Shown piece after piece: positions 43,592-52,758 of a stretch of DNA of 64,000 bases. The notes under the pieces were generated by a model, which was not told where the DNA came from, made no database searches, and saw only the letters and a list, made by a program, of their open reading frames with translations. Within the stretch, counting starts at the first letter, position 1. Every line of letters begins with the position of its first letter. The stretch comes from Lysobacter sp. Root76. Its GTDB lineage: Bacteria; Pseudomonadota; Gammaproteobacteria; Xanthomonadales; Xanthomonadaceae. A program made the position numbers and the translations under genes. The stretch is taken from positions 471,288 through 535,287 of the forward strand of contig NZ_LMIK01000001.1 in NCBI RefSeq assembly GCF_001428685.1. The letters are read 5' to 3'.

Positions 43592-44044
43592 ATGAAAGCC
43601 AGCACCCTCAAACTCGGCCTCAACCTGTGGCCGCCGTTCCTGTTCAGCGGCATCCGGGTGCGCAAGATCGCGCCCGATTACCGCCGGGCCCAGGTCGAGC
43701 TGCGGATGCGGCCGTGGAACCGCAACTACGTCGGCACCCACTTCGGCGGCAGCCTGTTCGCGATGACCGATCCGTTCTGGATGCTGCTCACGCTGAGCGC
43801 GCTGGGCCGCGACTACATCGTCTGGGACAAGATGGGCACGATCGAATTCGTCAAACCCGGGCGCGGCACGATGCACGCCGAGTTCGCGCTCGACGAACAG
43901 GTACTGGAGCAACTGCGCGCGGCCACCGCCGGCGGCGACAAGACCCTGCACTGGTTCGACACCGACGTGATCGACGCCGACGGCGAAGTGGTCGCACGCG
44001 TGCGCAAGCAGCTTTACGTGCGCCGCAAGCCGGGCCGCGGCTGA
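43592..44044 (+). CDS. DUF4442 hot-dog fold protein
   Basis: A 150-residue protein of the DUF4442 group, relatives of acyl-CoA thioesterases. Pattern: KLGLNLWPPFLFSGIRVRKI, then RMRPWNRNYVGTHFGGSLFA with the central Asn/Gly-rich region, and VWDKMGTIEFVKPGRGTMHA. The catalytic residues of true thioesterases are not obvious. ATG 43592 starts the conserved part; the longer ORF from 43520 contains the palindrome and lacks homology. Confidence 0.85.
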   Translation: MKASTLKLGLNLWPPFLFSGIRVRKIAPDYRRAQVELRMRPWNRNYVGTHFGGSLFAMTDPFWMLLTLSALGRDYIVWDKMGTIEFVKPGRGTMHAEFALDEQVLEQLRAATAGGDKTLHWFDTDVIDADGEVVARVRKQLYVRRKPGRG

Positions 44045-44312
44045 CGCCCCTCCGCGCCGTGCCCGACGTGGCGGCGTTCACGATGCGCAGACCGGCGACG
44101 GTCGATTTCTGACGCAATGGGGCCAATCCCGACGCGCCAGCGGCAGGACGCAGGCGCACCGCCACACGCGGCCTGTCGCCTTGCGCTCGCAACGAGGCAC
44201 AATAGGCGTGCGCGCCAATGGATGGCGCGTCTTCACGTAATTTGCGTGATGTGAGTGTGGTCAGTCCCGGCACGCATCGGCGTATGCTGGGCACTCGCGA
44301 CAGGGGGCCGCG
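44045..44312. other. Gap upstream of the kinase gene
   Basis: About 268 bases without a gene. It contains an imperfect palindrome CACGTAATTTGCGTG near 44235 and a TATGCT hexamer at 44283-44288, a possible -10 for the kinase. These are weak by-eye signals. Confidence 0.4.
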
Positions 44313-46334
44313 ATGTCCAGGTCTACACAAAACCCGCACGAAATCGCAGCACCGTTGCCGGAGATCACCGGCTATCGCCTGCTGCGCGTGATCAATCACG
44401 GCGGCATGTCGACCGTGTACCTGGGCGAACAGATCGGCCTGGCGCGCGAAGTCGCGATCAAGGTCATGCAGCCGATCGCGCTGGCCGACGAAGTCAGCCG
44501 CCGCCGCTTCGAGAACGAAGTGCGCACCATCGCGCGGCTCGAACACCCCAACGTCGTCGTGATCCACGAAGTCGGCCGCACCCGCGAGGGTCTGCCCTAC
44601 TACGCCATGCCCTACCTCTCGCGCGGCCACCTCGGCCAGCGCGATCTGAGCAAGGACGAACCGCGCGCGATCTCGATCATGGAGACGCTGCTGTCGGCGC
44701 TGGACTACGCGCATGCGCGCGGCGTCGTGCATCGCGACGTCAAGGCCGAGAACGTGCTGTTCGACGATGCCGAACGTCCGCTGCTCGCCGATTTCGGCAT
44801 CGCCCTGCGCCGTGGCTTCGGCCCGCGCGTGACCGCCGCCGGCCTGGCCGTGGGCAGCACCGCCTACATGGCGCCGGAACAGGCGCGCGGCGAAGACGTC
44901 GACGGCCGCGCCGATCTCTACAGCCTGGGCGTGCTGGGCTGGGAAATGCTCACAGGGCGCCTGCCGTTCGAAGCCGCCGATGCGCTGTCGATGGCGGTGA
45001 TGCACGCCCAGGATCCGATTCCGAAACTGCCGCAGCACCTGCGCCACTGGCAGCGCTTCATGAATCGCGCCCTGTGCAAGCAGCCCGGGCAGCGTTTCCA
45101 GGACGCCGCCGAGATGGCCGAAGCGCTCGCCGACGTGCAGCGCAGCGGCCTCAAGCACACCATCAAGCGCATGATTCCGCGCGCCAGCCGCCTGCGCCAA
45201 TGGGCGGTGCCGCTGTGGGCCGGCATCGCGGCCGCCGCGGTCGCGGTGGTCGCGATCGGCTTCGGCCTGAACAATCGCCAGGACGACGGCTTCTTCCGCG
45301 TCCAGGCCGGCACCGCCGCGCCGGTCGGCGCCGCCGCAGCGGTCGCCACCCCCGGCGATCCCACCGATGCGATGCTCGCGCCGTTGCCGGAAGCGCCGCT
45401 GCAACGCTCGCTGGAAGAAGCGCGTCGCTACATCCGCCAGGGCAAACTGACCGCGCCGGCCGACGGCAACGCCTATAACAGCCTGCTCACCGCCTGGCAC
45501 GCCGACAGCACCAGTCCGGACGTGCGCGCCGGCGTGACCGAACTCACCCACGCGCTCGGCGACCAGATCGCCGTCGCGGTGCGCGAACGCAACGACCAGC
45601 GCGCGCGCGAACACCTGCTCAACGCCACCACCCTGGCCCAGCAGACCGGCAGCGCCGACTCGCCCGCGATGCGCGCATTGCGCGAGCAGGCCGCGGCCGC
45701 GCTGCAGGCGCGCCTGGAACTGGACGCCAAGCGCAACGACCGCGAGGACGCGCAACGCACCGCCGCGCTCGCCGCCGGCTTCGACCTGCCCAAGGCCACC
45801 GCCACCCGCCTGATGGCCCAGGCCCGGGCCGTCGGCGGCGTCGCCGCCGGCGAACCGATCGCGGTCGGCAGCCTGATCCAGGACAACAGCCGCGTCACCG
45901 TCGCGCTCAGCCCGCGCCCGGTCAGCCGCGCCGAGTACGCGCGCTTCGCCAGCGCCAGCGGCCGCAGCCCGGCGCTGTGCCGCGAACGCGCCTCGCTGCT
46001 GCGCGTGCTGGCGCCGCGCAACTGGGAGTCGCCGGGCTTCAAGCAGGCCGACGCCGAACCGGTGGTCTGCGTCTCGCAGGCCGACGCCGAAGCCTATGCG
46101 CAGTGGTACAGCCAGCAGACCGGCCGCCGCTACCGCCTGCCCAGCGCGGCCGAAGCCGAACACCTCAACGACACCCCCGGCCGCGCGCTGTCGATGTGGC
46201 TGCGCGACTGCGGCCGCGACTGCCAGCAGCGCCAGGCCAGCGGCGCCTCCTGGCGCAGCAACCAGGCCCAGCGCCCGCTGGCCGCCGCGCGCGGCTACGA
46301 CGACGTCGGCTTCCGTCTGGTACGCGAGCGCTAG
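44313..46334 (+). CDS. Transmembrane Ser/Thr kinase with C-terminal FGE-sulfatase domain
   Basis: A 673-residue eukaryotic-like kinase. Kinase domain about residues 20-285: glycine loop NHGGMSTVYLGE, Lys50 in VAIKVM, HRDVKAEN (His140), DFGIALRRG and APEQARGE. A Lys/Arg-rich juxtamembrane stretch (LKHTIKRMIPRASRLRQ) precedes one membrane helix (about 298-319). The extracytoplasmic part has an Ala-rich helical region and, from about residue 525, an FGE-sulfatase (SUMF1) domain: SRAEYARFASASG, EPVVCVSQADAEAYAQWYSQ, YRLPSAAEAEHL and GYDDVGFRLVRER. Ligand-sensing by that domain is inference. The ATG follows AGGGGG. Confidence 0.92.
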   Translation: MSRSTQNPHEIAAPLPEITGYRLLRVINHGGMSTVYLGEQIGLAREVAIKVMQPIALADEVSRRRFENEVRTIARLEHPNVVVIHEVGRTREGLPYYAMPYLSRGHLGQRDLSKDEPRAISIMETLLSALDYAHARGVVHRDVKAENVLFDDAERPLLADFGIALRRGFGPRVTAAGLAVGSTAYMAPEQARGEDVDGRADLYSLGVLGWEMLTGRLPFEAADALSMAVMHAQDPIPKLPQHLRHWQRFMNRALCKQPGQRFQDAAEMAEALADVQRSGLKHTIKRMIPRASRLRQWAVPLWAGIAAAAVAVVAIGFGLNNRQDDGFFRVQAGTAAPVGAAAAVATPGDPTDAMLAPLPEAPLQRSLEEARRYIRQGKLTAPADGNAYNSLLTAWHADSTSPDVRAGVTELTHALGDQIAVAVRERNDQRAREHLLNATTLAQQTGSADSPAMRALREQAAAALQARLELDAKRNDREDAQRTAALAAGFDLPKATATRLMAQARAVGGVAAGEPIAVGSLIQDNSRVTVALSPRPVSRAEYARFASASGRSPALCRERASLLRVLAPRNWESPGFKQADAEPVVCVSQADAEAYAQWYSQQTGRRYRLPSAAEAEHLNDTPGRALSMWLRDCGRDCQQRQASGASWRSNQAQRPLAAARGYDDVGFRLVRER

Positions 46335-46638
46335 GCGCAGTCCCGACGTTATTGCCGGTATCGCCGCGCGATCCGGCCGATGACGATGGTGCGGTGGTCG
46401 CCGTACCCTACGTCCCACGCCCACCCCACCCTCCACCGTAGGAGGCGGTGAGCCGAAGGGCGAACCGCATGCCGCGCGATCCGGCGGACGACGACGATGC
46501 GAGCCCACGGCCCCACCGTCCCAGCCGTTCGCGCCGAGTCTGTAGAACCACGACGCGGCGGCCCGCACAGCCGCTTTTCCCGCCAAATCGCCACCACGCA
46601 CCGCCGCCCTTGCCCGCGCTCGCCTACAATCTGGCGCC
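46335..46638. other. Gap between kinase and DUF502 genes with repeat
   Basis: About 304 bases without a supported gene. It holds the GTAGGAGGCGGTGAGCC element (46438-46470). A block GCCGCGCGATCCGGC.GA.GACGA is repeated at 46362-46384 and 46470-46491. Confidence 0.6.
46438..46470 (+). repeat. Dispersed palindromic element, GTAGGAGGCGGTGAGCC type
   Basis: GTAGGAGGCGGTGAGCCGAA, then GGGCGAACCGCAT; second, slightly diverged copy of the element at 16801-16832, in the opposite orientation. Confidence 0.65.
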
Positions 46639-47304
46639 ATGCGCATGTCCAGCCTGCAACGCCTGTTCCTCACCGGTCTGCTGACCCTGCTGCCGATATG
46701 GCTGACCTGGGTCGTGGTCAAGTTCGTGTTCGTGCTGCTGTCCGACACCAGCCGCCCGCTGATCGATCCGCTCCTGGCCAACCTCGCCGCGACCAATCCG
46801 CAGGCGCTGGGCTGGCTCACCGAACGCTGGTTCGCCACCGCGCTGGCCCTGGCCGCGACGCTGGGCGTGATCCTGCTGTCCGGGGTGATGGCGCGGCGCG
46901 TGGTCGGACAGACCGCGCTGCGCGGTTTCGAATCGTTGATCAAGCGCATCCCGCTGGCGAACACGATCTACTCCAGCGCACGCCAGCTGCTCGACATCCT
47001 GCAGACCAAGCCCGACGGCACCCAGCGCGTGGTCCTGATCGACTTCCCGCACACCGAGATGAAGTCGATCGGCTTCGTCACCCGCGTGCTCAAGGAACAG
47101 GGCACCGGCCGCGAGCTGGCCGCGGTGTACGTGCCGACCACGCCCAACCCGACCTCGGGTTATCTGGAAATCGTGCCGGTGGAAAAGATCACCCCGACCG
47201 ACTGGACCGTCGATCAGGCGATGAGCTTCATCATCTCCGGCGGCGCGGTCTCGCCCGAAACCATTCCCTTCTCCGTCCCCGCCGACGTCAAAGCCGCGAG
47301 CTGA
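46639..47304 (+). CDS. DUF502 membrane protein
   Basis: A 221-residue inner-membrane protein of the DUF502 family, function unknown. Two N-terminal helices (LFLTGLLTLLPIWLTWVVVK and ALALAATLGVILLSGVMAR) are followed by the conserved soluble part RIPLANTIYSSARQLLDI, RVVLIDFPHTEMKSIGFVT, AAVYVPTTPNPTSGYLEIVP and a final GGAVSPETIPF. Two possible ATG starts lie six bases apart (46639, 46645). The sugar dehydrogenase follows after five bases, so they are probably co-transcribed. Confidence 0.93.
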   Translation: MRMSSLQRLFLTGLLTLLPIWLTWVVVKFVFVLLSDTSRPLIDPLLANLAATNPQALGWLTERWFATALALAATLGVILLSGVMARRVVGQTALRGFESLIKRIPLANTIYSSARQLLDILQTKPDGTQRVVLIDFPHTEMKSIGFVTRVLKEQGTGRELAAVYVPTTPNPTSGYLEIVPVEKITPTDWTVDQAMSFIISGGAVSPETIPFSVPADVKAAS

Positions 47305-47309
47305 CCCGC

Positions 47310-48515
47310 ATGAATCTGCAAGGACGCTTCCACTTCCGCCCGTTGTTGCTCGCCGCCGCGCTGCTGTGCGCCGCGATCGCCGCGCCCGCCGCCGCCGCCG
47401 CGCCTGCGCCGCTGGTCGCGCAGACCGTCAAGCTCGACGACGGCCGCAGTTTCCAGCTCAAGCTGCCGGCGAACCTGGAGATCGTGCCGGTCGCGCAGGG
47501 TTACAAGCGCATCCGCTTCTTCGCCCGCAGCCCCGACGGCCGCCTGTTCCTCACCGACATGCGCGACCTCAGCGACAACAGCAAAGGCCGGGTATTGATC
47601 CTCGACGGCTGGGACGAGAAGAAGGCCAAGTTCGCCAGCATCACGCCCTACCTCACCGACCAGCGCAATCCCAACAGCCTGGCCTTCCATACCGACCGCG
47701 ACGGCCAGCAATGGCTGTACCTGGCCCTGACCGACAAGCTGGTGCGCTACCGCTATCGCGCCGGCGACCTCAAGCCCAGCGCGGCGCCGCAGACCCTGGC
47801 GACCTACCCCGACTACGGCCTGAGCTACAAATACGGCGGCTGGCACCTCACCCGCACGGTCGCGTTCGCCAACAACGGCAAGATGTACGTCTCGGTCGGC
47901 AGCAGCTGCAATGCCTGCATCGAGAAGGAAGCCGTGCGCGCAACGGTGATGGAGTACAACCCCGACGGCAGCGGCGCGCGCGTGTATGCGCGCGGCCTGC
48001 GCAACGCGGTCGGGCTGATCGCCCACGACGACCGCCTGATCGCGACAAACCAGGGCTCCGATCACCTCGGCAACGACAAGCCCGACGAGACCTTCTTCAA
48101 GCTCAGCGACGGCGCCGACTACGGCTGGCCGCACTGCTACCACAGCGCTGGCAAGGTCTACGCCGATCCCAAGTTTCCGCGACCGGCCGGCTGCGCCAAG
48201 GTGCCGCGCGCGTTCGGCTGGTTTCCCGCACACGCGTCCGCGCTCGGCGTCGACTGGTTCCCGGCCGGCGACAGCACCCTGTCCAGCCAGTACGTGGTCG
48301 CCCTGCACGGCTCGACCAACGCCAAGATCGGCCACGGCTACAAACTGGTGCGGGTCAACGCCGACGGCAGCAGCGGCGGCGACCTGATCACCGGTTTCCT
48401 CGACGGCGCCAAGGTCAACGGACGCCCCTGCGGCGTGCTCCGCATGGGCCGCGACGCGTTCCTGTTCACCGACGACAAGTACGGCGTGATCTATTACGTG
48501 AGGCCGAAACGATGA
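47310..48515 (+). CDS. Exported PQQ-dependent sugar dehydrogenase-like beta-propeller
   Basis: A 401-residue secreted protein with a signal peptide (cleavage after AAAA, about residue 30) and a six-blade propeller of the glucose/sorbosone dehydrogenase type. Segments: GYKRIRFFARSPDGRLFLTD, GGWHLTRTVAFANNGKMYVS, GLRNAVGLIAHDDRLIATNQ, DGADYGWPHCYH and DWFPAGDSTLSSQYVVALHG. It has Cys pairs (CNACIEK, PRPAGCAK). PQQ binding and substrate are inferred from the family only. The stop overlaps the next start in ATGA. Confidence 0.85.
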   Translation: MNLQGRFHFRPLLLAAALLCAAIAAPAAAAAPAPLVAQTVKLDDGRSFQLKLPANLEIVPVAQGYKRIRFFARSPDGRLFLTDMRDLSDNSKGRVLILDGWDEKKAKFASITPYLTDQRNPNSLAFHTDRDGQQWLYLALTDKLVRYRYRAGDLKPSAAPQTLATYPDYGLSYKYGGWHLTRTVAFANNGKMYVSVGSSCNACIEKEAVRATVMEYNPDGSGARVYARGLRNAVGLIAHDDRLIATNQGSDHLGNDKPDETFFKLSDGADYGWPHCYHSAGKVYADPKFPRPAGCAKVPRAFGWFPAHASALGVDWFPAGDSTLSSQYVVALHGSTNAKIGHGYKLVRVNADGSSGGDLITGFLDGAKVNGRPCGVLRMGRDAFLFTDDKYGVIYYVRPKR

Positions 48516-49318
48516 ACCACGAAACGATGAACCAAGTGCAGACCGGTATCGGCGCCAAGACGCTGGAAGACCGCGCGCTGCGCTTGTTCATCGTGCTGTC
48601 GGCGTTCTTCTGCGTGAACGCCGTGCTGGCCGAGTTCATCGGGGTCAAGATCTTCGCGCTCGAAGACACCCTGGGCATCGCTGCGCTGCAGTGGAACCTG
48701 TTCGGCCAGAGCGGCTCGCTCAGCTTCACCGCCGGCACCCTGCTGTGGCCGGTGGTGTTCCTGATGACCGACGTCATCAACGAGTTCTTCGGCCGCCGCG
48801 GCGTGCGCACGATTTCCTGGCTGGCCGCGCTGCTGATCGTCTACGGTTTCGTGTTCGCGTTCGCGGCGATCTCGCTGGCGCCGGCCGACTGGTGGGTCAA
48901 GGCCGCGCAGTCGCAGGGCGTGGACGACTACCAGGCCGCATTCTCCGCGGTGTTCGGCCAGGGTCTGTGGACCATCGCCGGTTCGCTGGTCGCATTCATG
49001 CTCGGCCAGCTGATCGACGTCGCGGTGTTCCACCGCATCCGCAACGTCACCGGCGAAAAGCACATCTGGCTGCGCGCGACCGGCTCGACCGCGGTCTCGC
49101 AGCTGGTCGACAGCTTCGTGGTGCTCTACATCGCCTTCGTGCTGGGGCCGCAGAAGTGGCCGACCTCGCTGTTCCTGGCGGTGAGCACGGTCAACTACGC
49201 CTACAAGATGCTCGCCGCGATCGCGATGATCCCGCTGATCTACCTGGTGCGCGCGGCGATCGTGCGCTACCTCGGCCAGGCCCGCGCCGAACAGCTGCGC
49301 GACGAAGCCGCCGTCTGA
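48512..49318 (+). CDS. Queuosine precursor transporter family (YhhQ/VUT)
   Basis: A 268-residue membrane transporter of the Vut_1/YhhQ family, which carries queuosine precursors (preQ0/preQ1) in E. coli. Markers: NAVLAEFIGVKIFAL, LLWPVVFLMTDVINEFFGRR, GQLIDVAVFHRIRNVTGEKH, WLRATGSTAVSQLVDSFVVL and NYAYKMLAAIAMIPLIYL. ATG 48512 overlaps the preceding stop. The shared operon with a secreted sugar dehydrogenase has no obvious functional logic. Confidence 0.92.
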   Translation: MNHETMNQVQTGIGAKTLEDRALRLFIVLSAFFCVNAVLAEFIGVKIFALEDTLGIAALQWNLFGQSGSLSFTAGTLLWPVVFLMTDVINEFFGRRGVRTISWLAALLIVYGFVFAFAAISLAPADWWVKAAQSQGVDDYQAAFSAVFGQGLWTIAGSLVAFMLGQLIDVAVFHRIRNVTGEKHIWLRATGSTAVSQLVDSFVVLYIAFVLGPQKWPTSLFLAVSTVNYAYKMLAAIAMIPLIYLVRAAIVRYLGQARAEQLRDEAAV

Positions 49319-49443
49319 ACGCGACGCAGGCCGCGATTCGGGCCATCGGCGCGGCGCATCGCCAGCGACCCGTGACTTCCGACCGGGGCGGCTGAGCGGG
49401 CGCTCGGCCATGCTGGGGCACTCATCGCTCCGGGGAACCCGTA

Positions 49444-51249
49444 ATGACCTTGCGTCCGCTCGCTCTCGCACTCGCTCTGACCGTCGCCGCCGCGGCCATC
49501 GCGCCCGGCCATGCAGCCGAAACGCCCAAGGCCGCCGCCGTCGACCAGGCCAAGGCCGCCAAACTGACCGCGCTGTACGGCCAGTACTGGGAGGAAGTGC
49601 TCAAGCTCAACCCGGTCCAGGCCACGTTCCAGGGCGACAACCGCTACAACGACCAGTTGCCCGACTTCGGCACCGCCCAGTACCGCCAGGAATCGCACGA
49701 CTTCACCGTGCGCTGGCTCAAGACCGTGCAGGACATCGGCCCGGCCGGCCTGCAGGGCCAGGACCTGCTGAGCTACGAGACCTTCGTGCGCGACTCGAAG
49801 ATGTCGCTGGAGTCCGAGCAGTTCCCCGACTGGATGATGCCGATCAACCAGATGGGCAGCATGGCCAGCTTCGCCGTGCAGATGGGTTCGGGCACCGGCC
49901 CGCAGCCGTTCAAGACGGTCAAGGACTACGACAACTGGCTCGCCCGCGGCAGCAAGCTGCCGGGGCTGTTCGACACCGCGATCGACAACATGCGCCAGGG
50001 CATGAAGGCCGGCGTGGTCCAGCCCAAGGCGCTGATGATCAAGGTCATCCCGCAGTTCGACGCGCTGATCAAGGACAAGCCGGAAGAGACGCTGTTCTGG
50101 GGCCCGATCACCAACCTGCCCAAGGACTTCTCCGACGCCGACAAGCAGCGCCTGACCGCGGCCTACCGCGAGATGATCGGCACCCGTCTGATGCCGGCCT
50201 ACAAGAAGCTGCGCGCCTTCATCAACGACGAGTACCTGCCGGCCACGCGCGACAGCGTCGGCCTGGACAAGCTGCCCAACGGCCAGGCCTGGTACGCGTT
50301 CAACGCGCGCCAGCGCACCACCACCGACCTGAGCCCGGCGCAGATCCACCAGATCGGACTGGACGAAGTCGCGCGCATCCACGGCGAGATCCGCAAGGTG
50401 ATGACGCAGGTCGGCTTCAAGGGTTCGCTGCAGGACTTCTTCAAGTTCATGCAGACCGATCCGCGCTTCGGCTTCAAGAGCGAGGACGCCCTGCTGGCGC
50501 ATTACCGCGCGCTGGAAGCCAAGATCAACCAGAAGATCCCGCAACAGTTCTCGCTGGTGCCGAAGGCGCCGTTCGAGATCCGCGCGGTCGAACCGTTCCG
50601 CGCCCAGTCCGCGGCCGGCGGCGAATACCGCAGCCCGAGCGAGGACGGCAGCCGTCCGGGCGTGTTCTACGTCAACACCTACGACCTGCCCACGCGCAAG
50701 ACCTGGGACGCCGAGGACCTGTACCTGCACGAAGCCATCCCGGGCCACCACTTCCAGCTCGCGCTGCAGCAGGAACTGACCGGCATTCCGGCGTTCCGCC
50801 GCTTCGGCGGCGAAACCGCCTTCATCGAAGGCTGGGGCCTGTACGCCGAATCGCTGGGCAAGGACCTGGGCGTCTACACCGACCCTTACGACTACTTCGG
50901 CTACCTGCAGAACGAACTGTGGCGCGCGATCCGCCTGGTCACCGATACCGGCCTGCACAGCAAGGGCTGGACCCGCGAGCAGGTGATCAAGTACATGCTC
51001 GACAACTCGGCCGAGAGCGAAACCCAGTCCACCGCCGAAGCCGAGCGCTACATCGCCTGGCCGGGCCAGGCGCTGGCGTACAAGATCGGCGAACTGAAGA
51101 TCCAGGAACTGCGCCGCAAGGCCGAAAAGGAACTGGGCACGAAGTTCGACGTGCGCGAGTTCCACGCCGAAGTGCTGAAGGACGGCTCGGTGCCGCTGGA
51201 AGTGCTGCAGCAGAAGGTCGACCGCTGGATCGCCAGCAAGAAGGGCTGA
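49444..51249 (+). CDS. Exported DUF885 metallopeptidase
   Basis: A 601-residue secreted protein with a signal peptide (cleavage near GHAAE, residue 25). The DUF885 domain carries the zinc-like motif HEAIPGHH at residues 429-436, preceded by YVNTYDLPTRKTWDAEDLYL and followed by GGETAFIEGWGLYAESLGKD. A third ligand Glu is probably in that segment. Peptidase activity is inferred from the HExxxH-like motif. The + strand start at ATG 49444 lacks a strong ribosome site but is the only one giving a signal peptide. An intrinsic terminator follows 21 bases after the stop. Confidence 0.92.
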   Translation: MTLRPLALALALTVAAAAIAPGHAAETPKAAAVDQAKAAKLTALYGQYWEEVLKLNPVQATFQGDNRYNDQLPDFGTAQYRQESHDFTVRWLKTVQDIGPAGLQGQDLLSYETFVRDSKMSLESEQFPDWMMPINQMGSMASFAVQMGSGTGPQPFKTVKDYDNWLARGSKLPGLFDTAIDNMRQGMKAGVVQPKALMIKVIPQFDALIKDKPEETLFWGPITNLPKDFSDADKQRLTAAYREMIGTRLMPAYKKLRAFINDEYLPATRDSVGLDKLPNGQAWYAFNARQRTTTDLSPAQIHQIGLDEVARIHGEIRKVMTQVGFKGSLQDFFKFMQTDPRFGFKSEDALLAHYRALEAKINQKIPQQFSLVPKAPFEIRAVEPFRAQSAAGGEYRSPSEDGSRPGVFYVNTYDLPTRKTWDAEDLYLHEAIPGHHFQLALQQELTGIPAFRRFGGETAFIEGWGLYAESLGKDLGVYTDPYDYFGYLQNELWRAIRLVTDTGLHSKGWTREQVIKYMLDNSAESETQSTAEAERYIAWPGQALAYKIGELKIQELRRKAEKELGTKFDVREFHAEVLKDGSVPLEVLQQKVDRWIASKKG

Positions 51250-51270
51250 CCGCGAATGCGGTGATGCAAG

Positions 51271-51296
51271 AAAAAGCCGGGCATGCCCGGCTTTTT
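51271..51296. terminator. Bidirectional intrinsic terminator after DUF885 gene
   Basis: Perfect 26-base palindrome: AAAAAGCCGGGCA with TGCCCGGCTTTTT, followed by CTTTG. It can serve both the DUF885 gene and, on the other strand, the WG-repeat gene that ends at 51419. Confidence 0.9.
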
Positions 51297-51418
51297 CTTT
51301 GTCCGCGACCAGCGCGGGCGATGCTGCGAGGTGGCGCGCCTGCCGGCGCGGCAGACGCACGCCACTTATCGGATCGGCGGAAAAGCGGATTGCACCTCAC
51401 GTCACGCGTTTCAGAAGT

Positions 51419-52654
51419 TCAGCCGCCATACCGGGGATAGCCAGCGGGCACGGCCATCGGACCTCGTTGTCGGCGCTCGCGCTTGCCTGCGTCCTTCCTA
51501 GTGGCGGCCTTCGCGCAGTCGCGCGCGGCCCGCTCCGTGCCCGGCGGATCGGCGGCATCGATGCACACCGTACGGCCGGAAGAGGTCATCAGGGCCTGCC
51601 CGCCACCGTAGTCCTTGATCTCGTCGTACTTGAAATCGGTCAGCGGCCGGCCATCGGCATCCAGCAGGGCTATCTTGTTCGCTCGCCACACCGCGGTGAG
51701 TCCGCTCAAGTCCCAGGTATCGCCGATATCGCCCTGGTCGTAGACCAGCTTGCCATACATATCGAACAACTCCAGCCGATAACGTTCGTCGTGGTCCTTG
51801 CGCCACTGAATTTTTTCGTACGGGTTGAGCGTTTCAGGCTCTGGATTGAGCAGGGTGCTATAGCCCACCGTCCGGCCGTAATAGCTGCCGCCCGGCCGTT
51901 GCATGCGCAAGCCGGTGATGAAATTCACAGTGATGCTCTTGTGCTCCTGTTCGGACACGCGGGCCCAGCCGTTATCCAGACCATCGAGCGCGTAGCCCGG
52001 CGAAACTTCGTAGTACTCGCTCGGTAGCACGACCCGACCTCGGGCATCGAGCAAGCCCCGGCGGACCTTTCTCGGCTCTCCCGGTTTGGCGACATCGCGC
52101 TGCACCTGATACCAGGAGACGTCCGGTCGCAACTTGGTGCTGACTTCGACGATGTTGAGATACTCGAAGGGGATGACAGTACTTCCGTCCTGGCCGATGA
52201 CGCCGTAGCGATCGTCCCTGAAATCCCCGTCCGAAGGCTTGGTGATGGCAACCGCCTGACCGTTGACGAAATGCAGTTCCCTGGCGAACAAGGTGGCCGA
52301 CAATTCATTTCCTTGACGATCGAATTTGCGCACGCTCTGCAGGCCGATAGCGCGCAGGCCCTCGTCGCCCAGATCGGCAATGTGCTGATAGCCGATGGGG
52401 ATGACGACGAGATTGCGTTGATCCACCACGCCGAAGGCGGATCGGCCTTTCCTGTCGATCCGGGCCAAATACAGGCCGCCGCCGAGCGATGCGACCTTCC
52501 GATGCGATGGCGCGCGTTTCCCGCGCTCTGATATCGAAACAGGTTCAGGCTCCGGACTCTCCTTGCCGGTCATCGCCTGATAGAAGCGAACCGGCGCGCA
52601 AGCCGCCAAGAGGCAAAGCAGAACTACTGAGGCGATCCTGGCCATCTTTCTCAT
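51419..52654 (-). CDS. WG-repeat lipoprotein
   Basis: A 411-residue predicted lipoprotein: short signal with lipobox LLAAC (Cys19), then a variable linker and repeated WG-type beta units such as RSAFGVVDQRNLVVIPIGYQ, DRYGVIGQDGSTVIPFEYL, RRGLLDARGRVVLPSEYYEV and NKIALLDADGRPLTDFKY. WG-repeat proteins have no single known function. The base composition is less GC-rich than the neighbours. It converges with the DUF885 gene across the shared terminator. Confidence 0.85.
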   Translation of the reverse strand: MRKMARIASVVLLCLLAACAPVRFYQAMTGKESPEPEPVSISERGKRAPSHRKVASLGGGLYLARIDRKGRSAFGVVDQRNLVVIPIGYQHIADLGDEGLRAIGLQSVRKFDRQGNELSATLFARELHFVNGQAVAITKPSDGDFRDDRYGVIGQDGSTVIPFEYLNIVEVSTKLRPDVSWYQVQRDVAKPGEPRKVRRGLLDARGRVVLPSEYYEVSPGYALDGLDNGWARVSEQEHKSITVNFITGLRMQRPGGSYYGRTVGYSTLLNPEPETLNPYEKIQWRKDHDERYRLELFDMYGKLVYDQGDIGDTWDLSGLTAVWRANKIALLDADGRPLTDFKYDEIKDYGGGQALMTSSGRTVCIDAADPPGTERAARDCAKAATRKDAGKRERRQRGPMAVPAGYPRYGG

Positions 52655-52758
52655 GCGTCCGATGTTTGCATGCGCACGCGCGCCCGGAAAGGGCCGCGCG
52701 CGGCCCCTATGGCTGCGATCACGGCGATCCGCGCACGTCCCACATCTCTCGCGACGAC

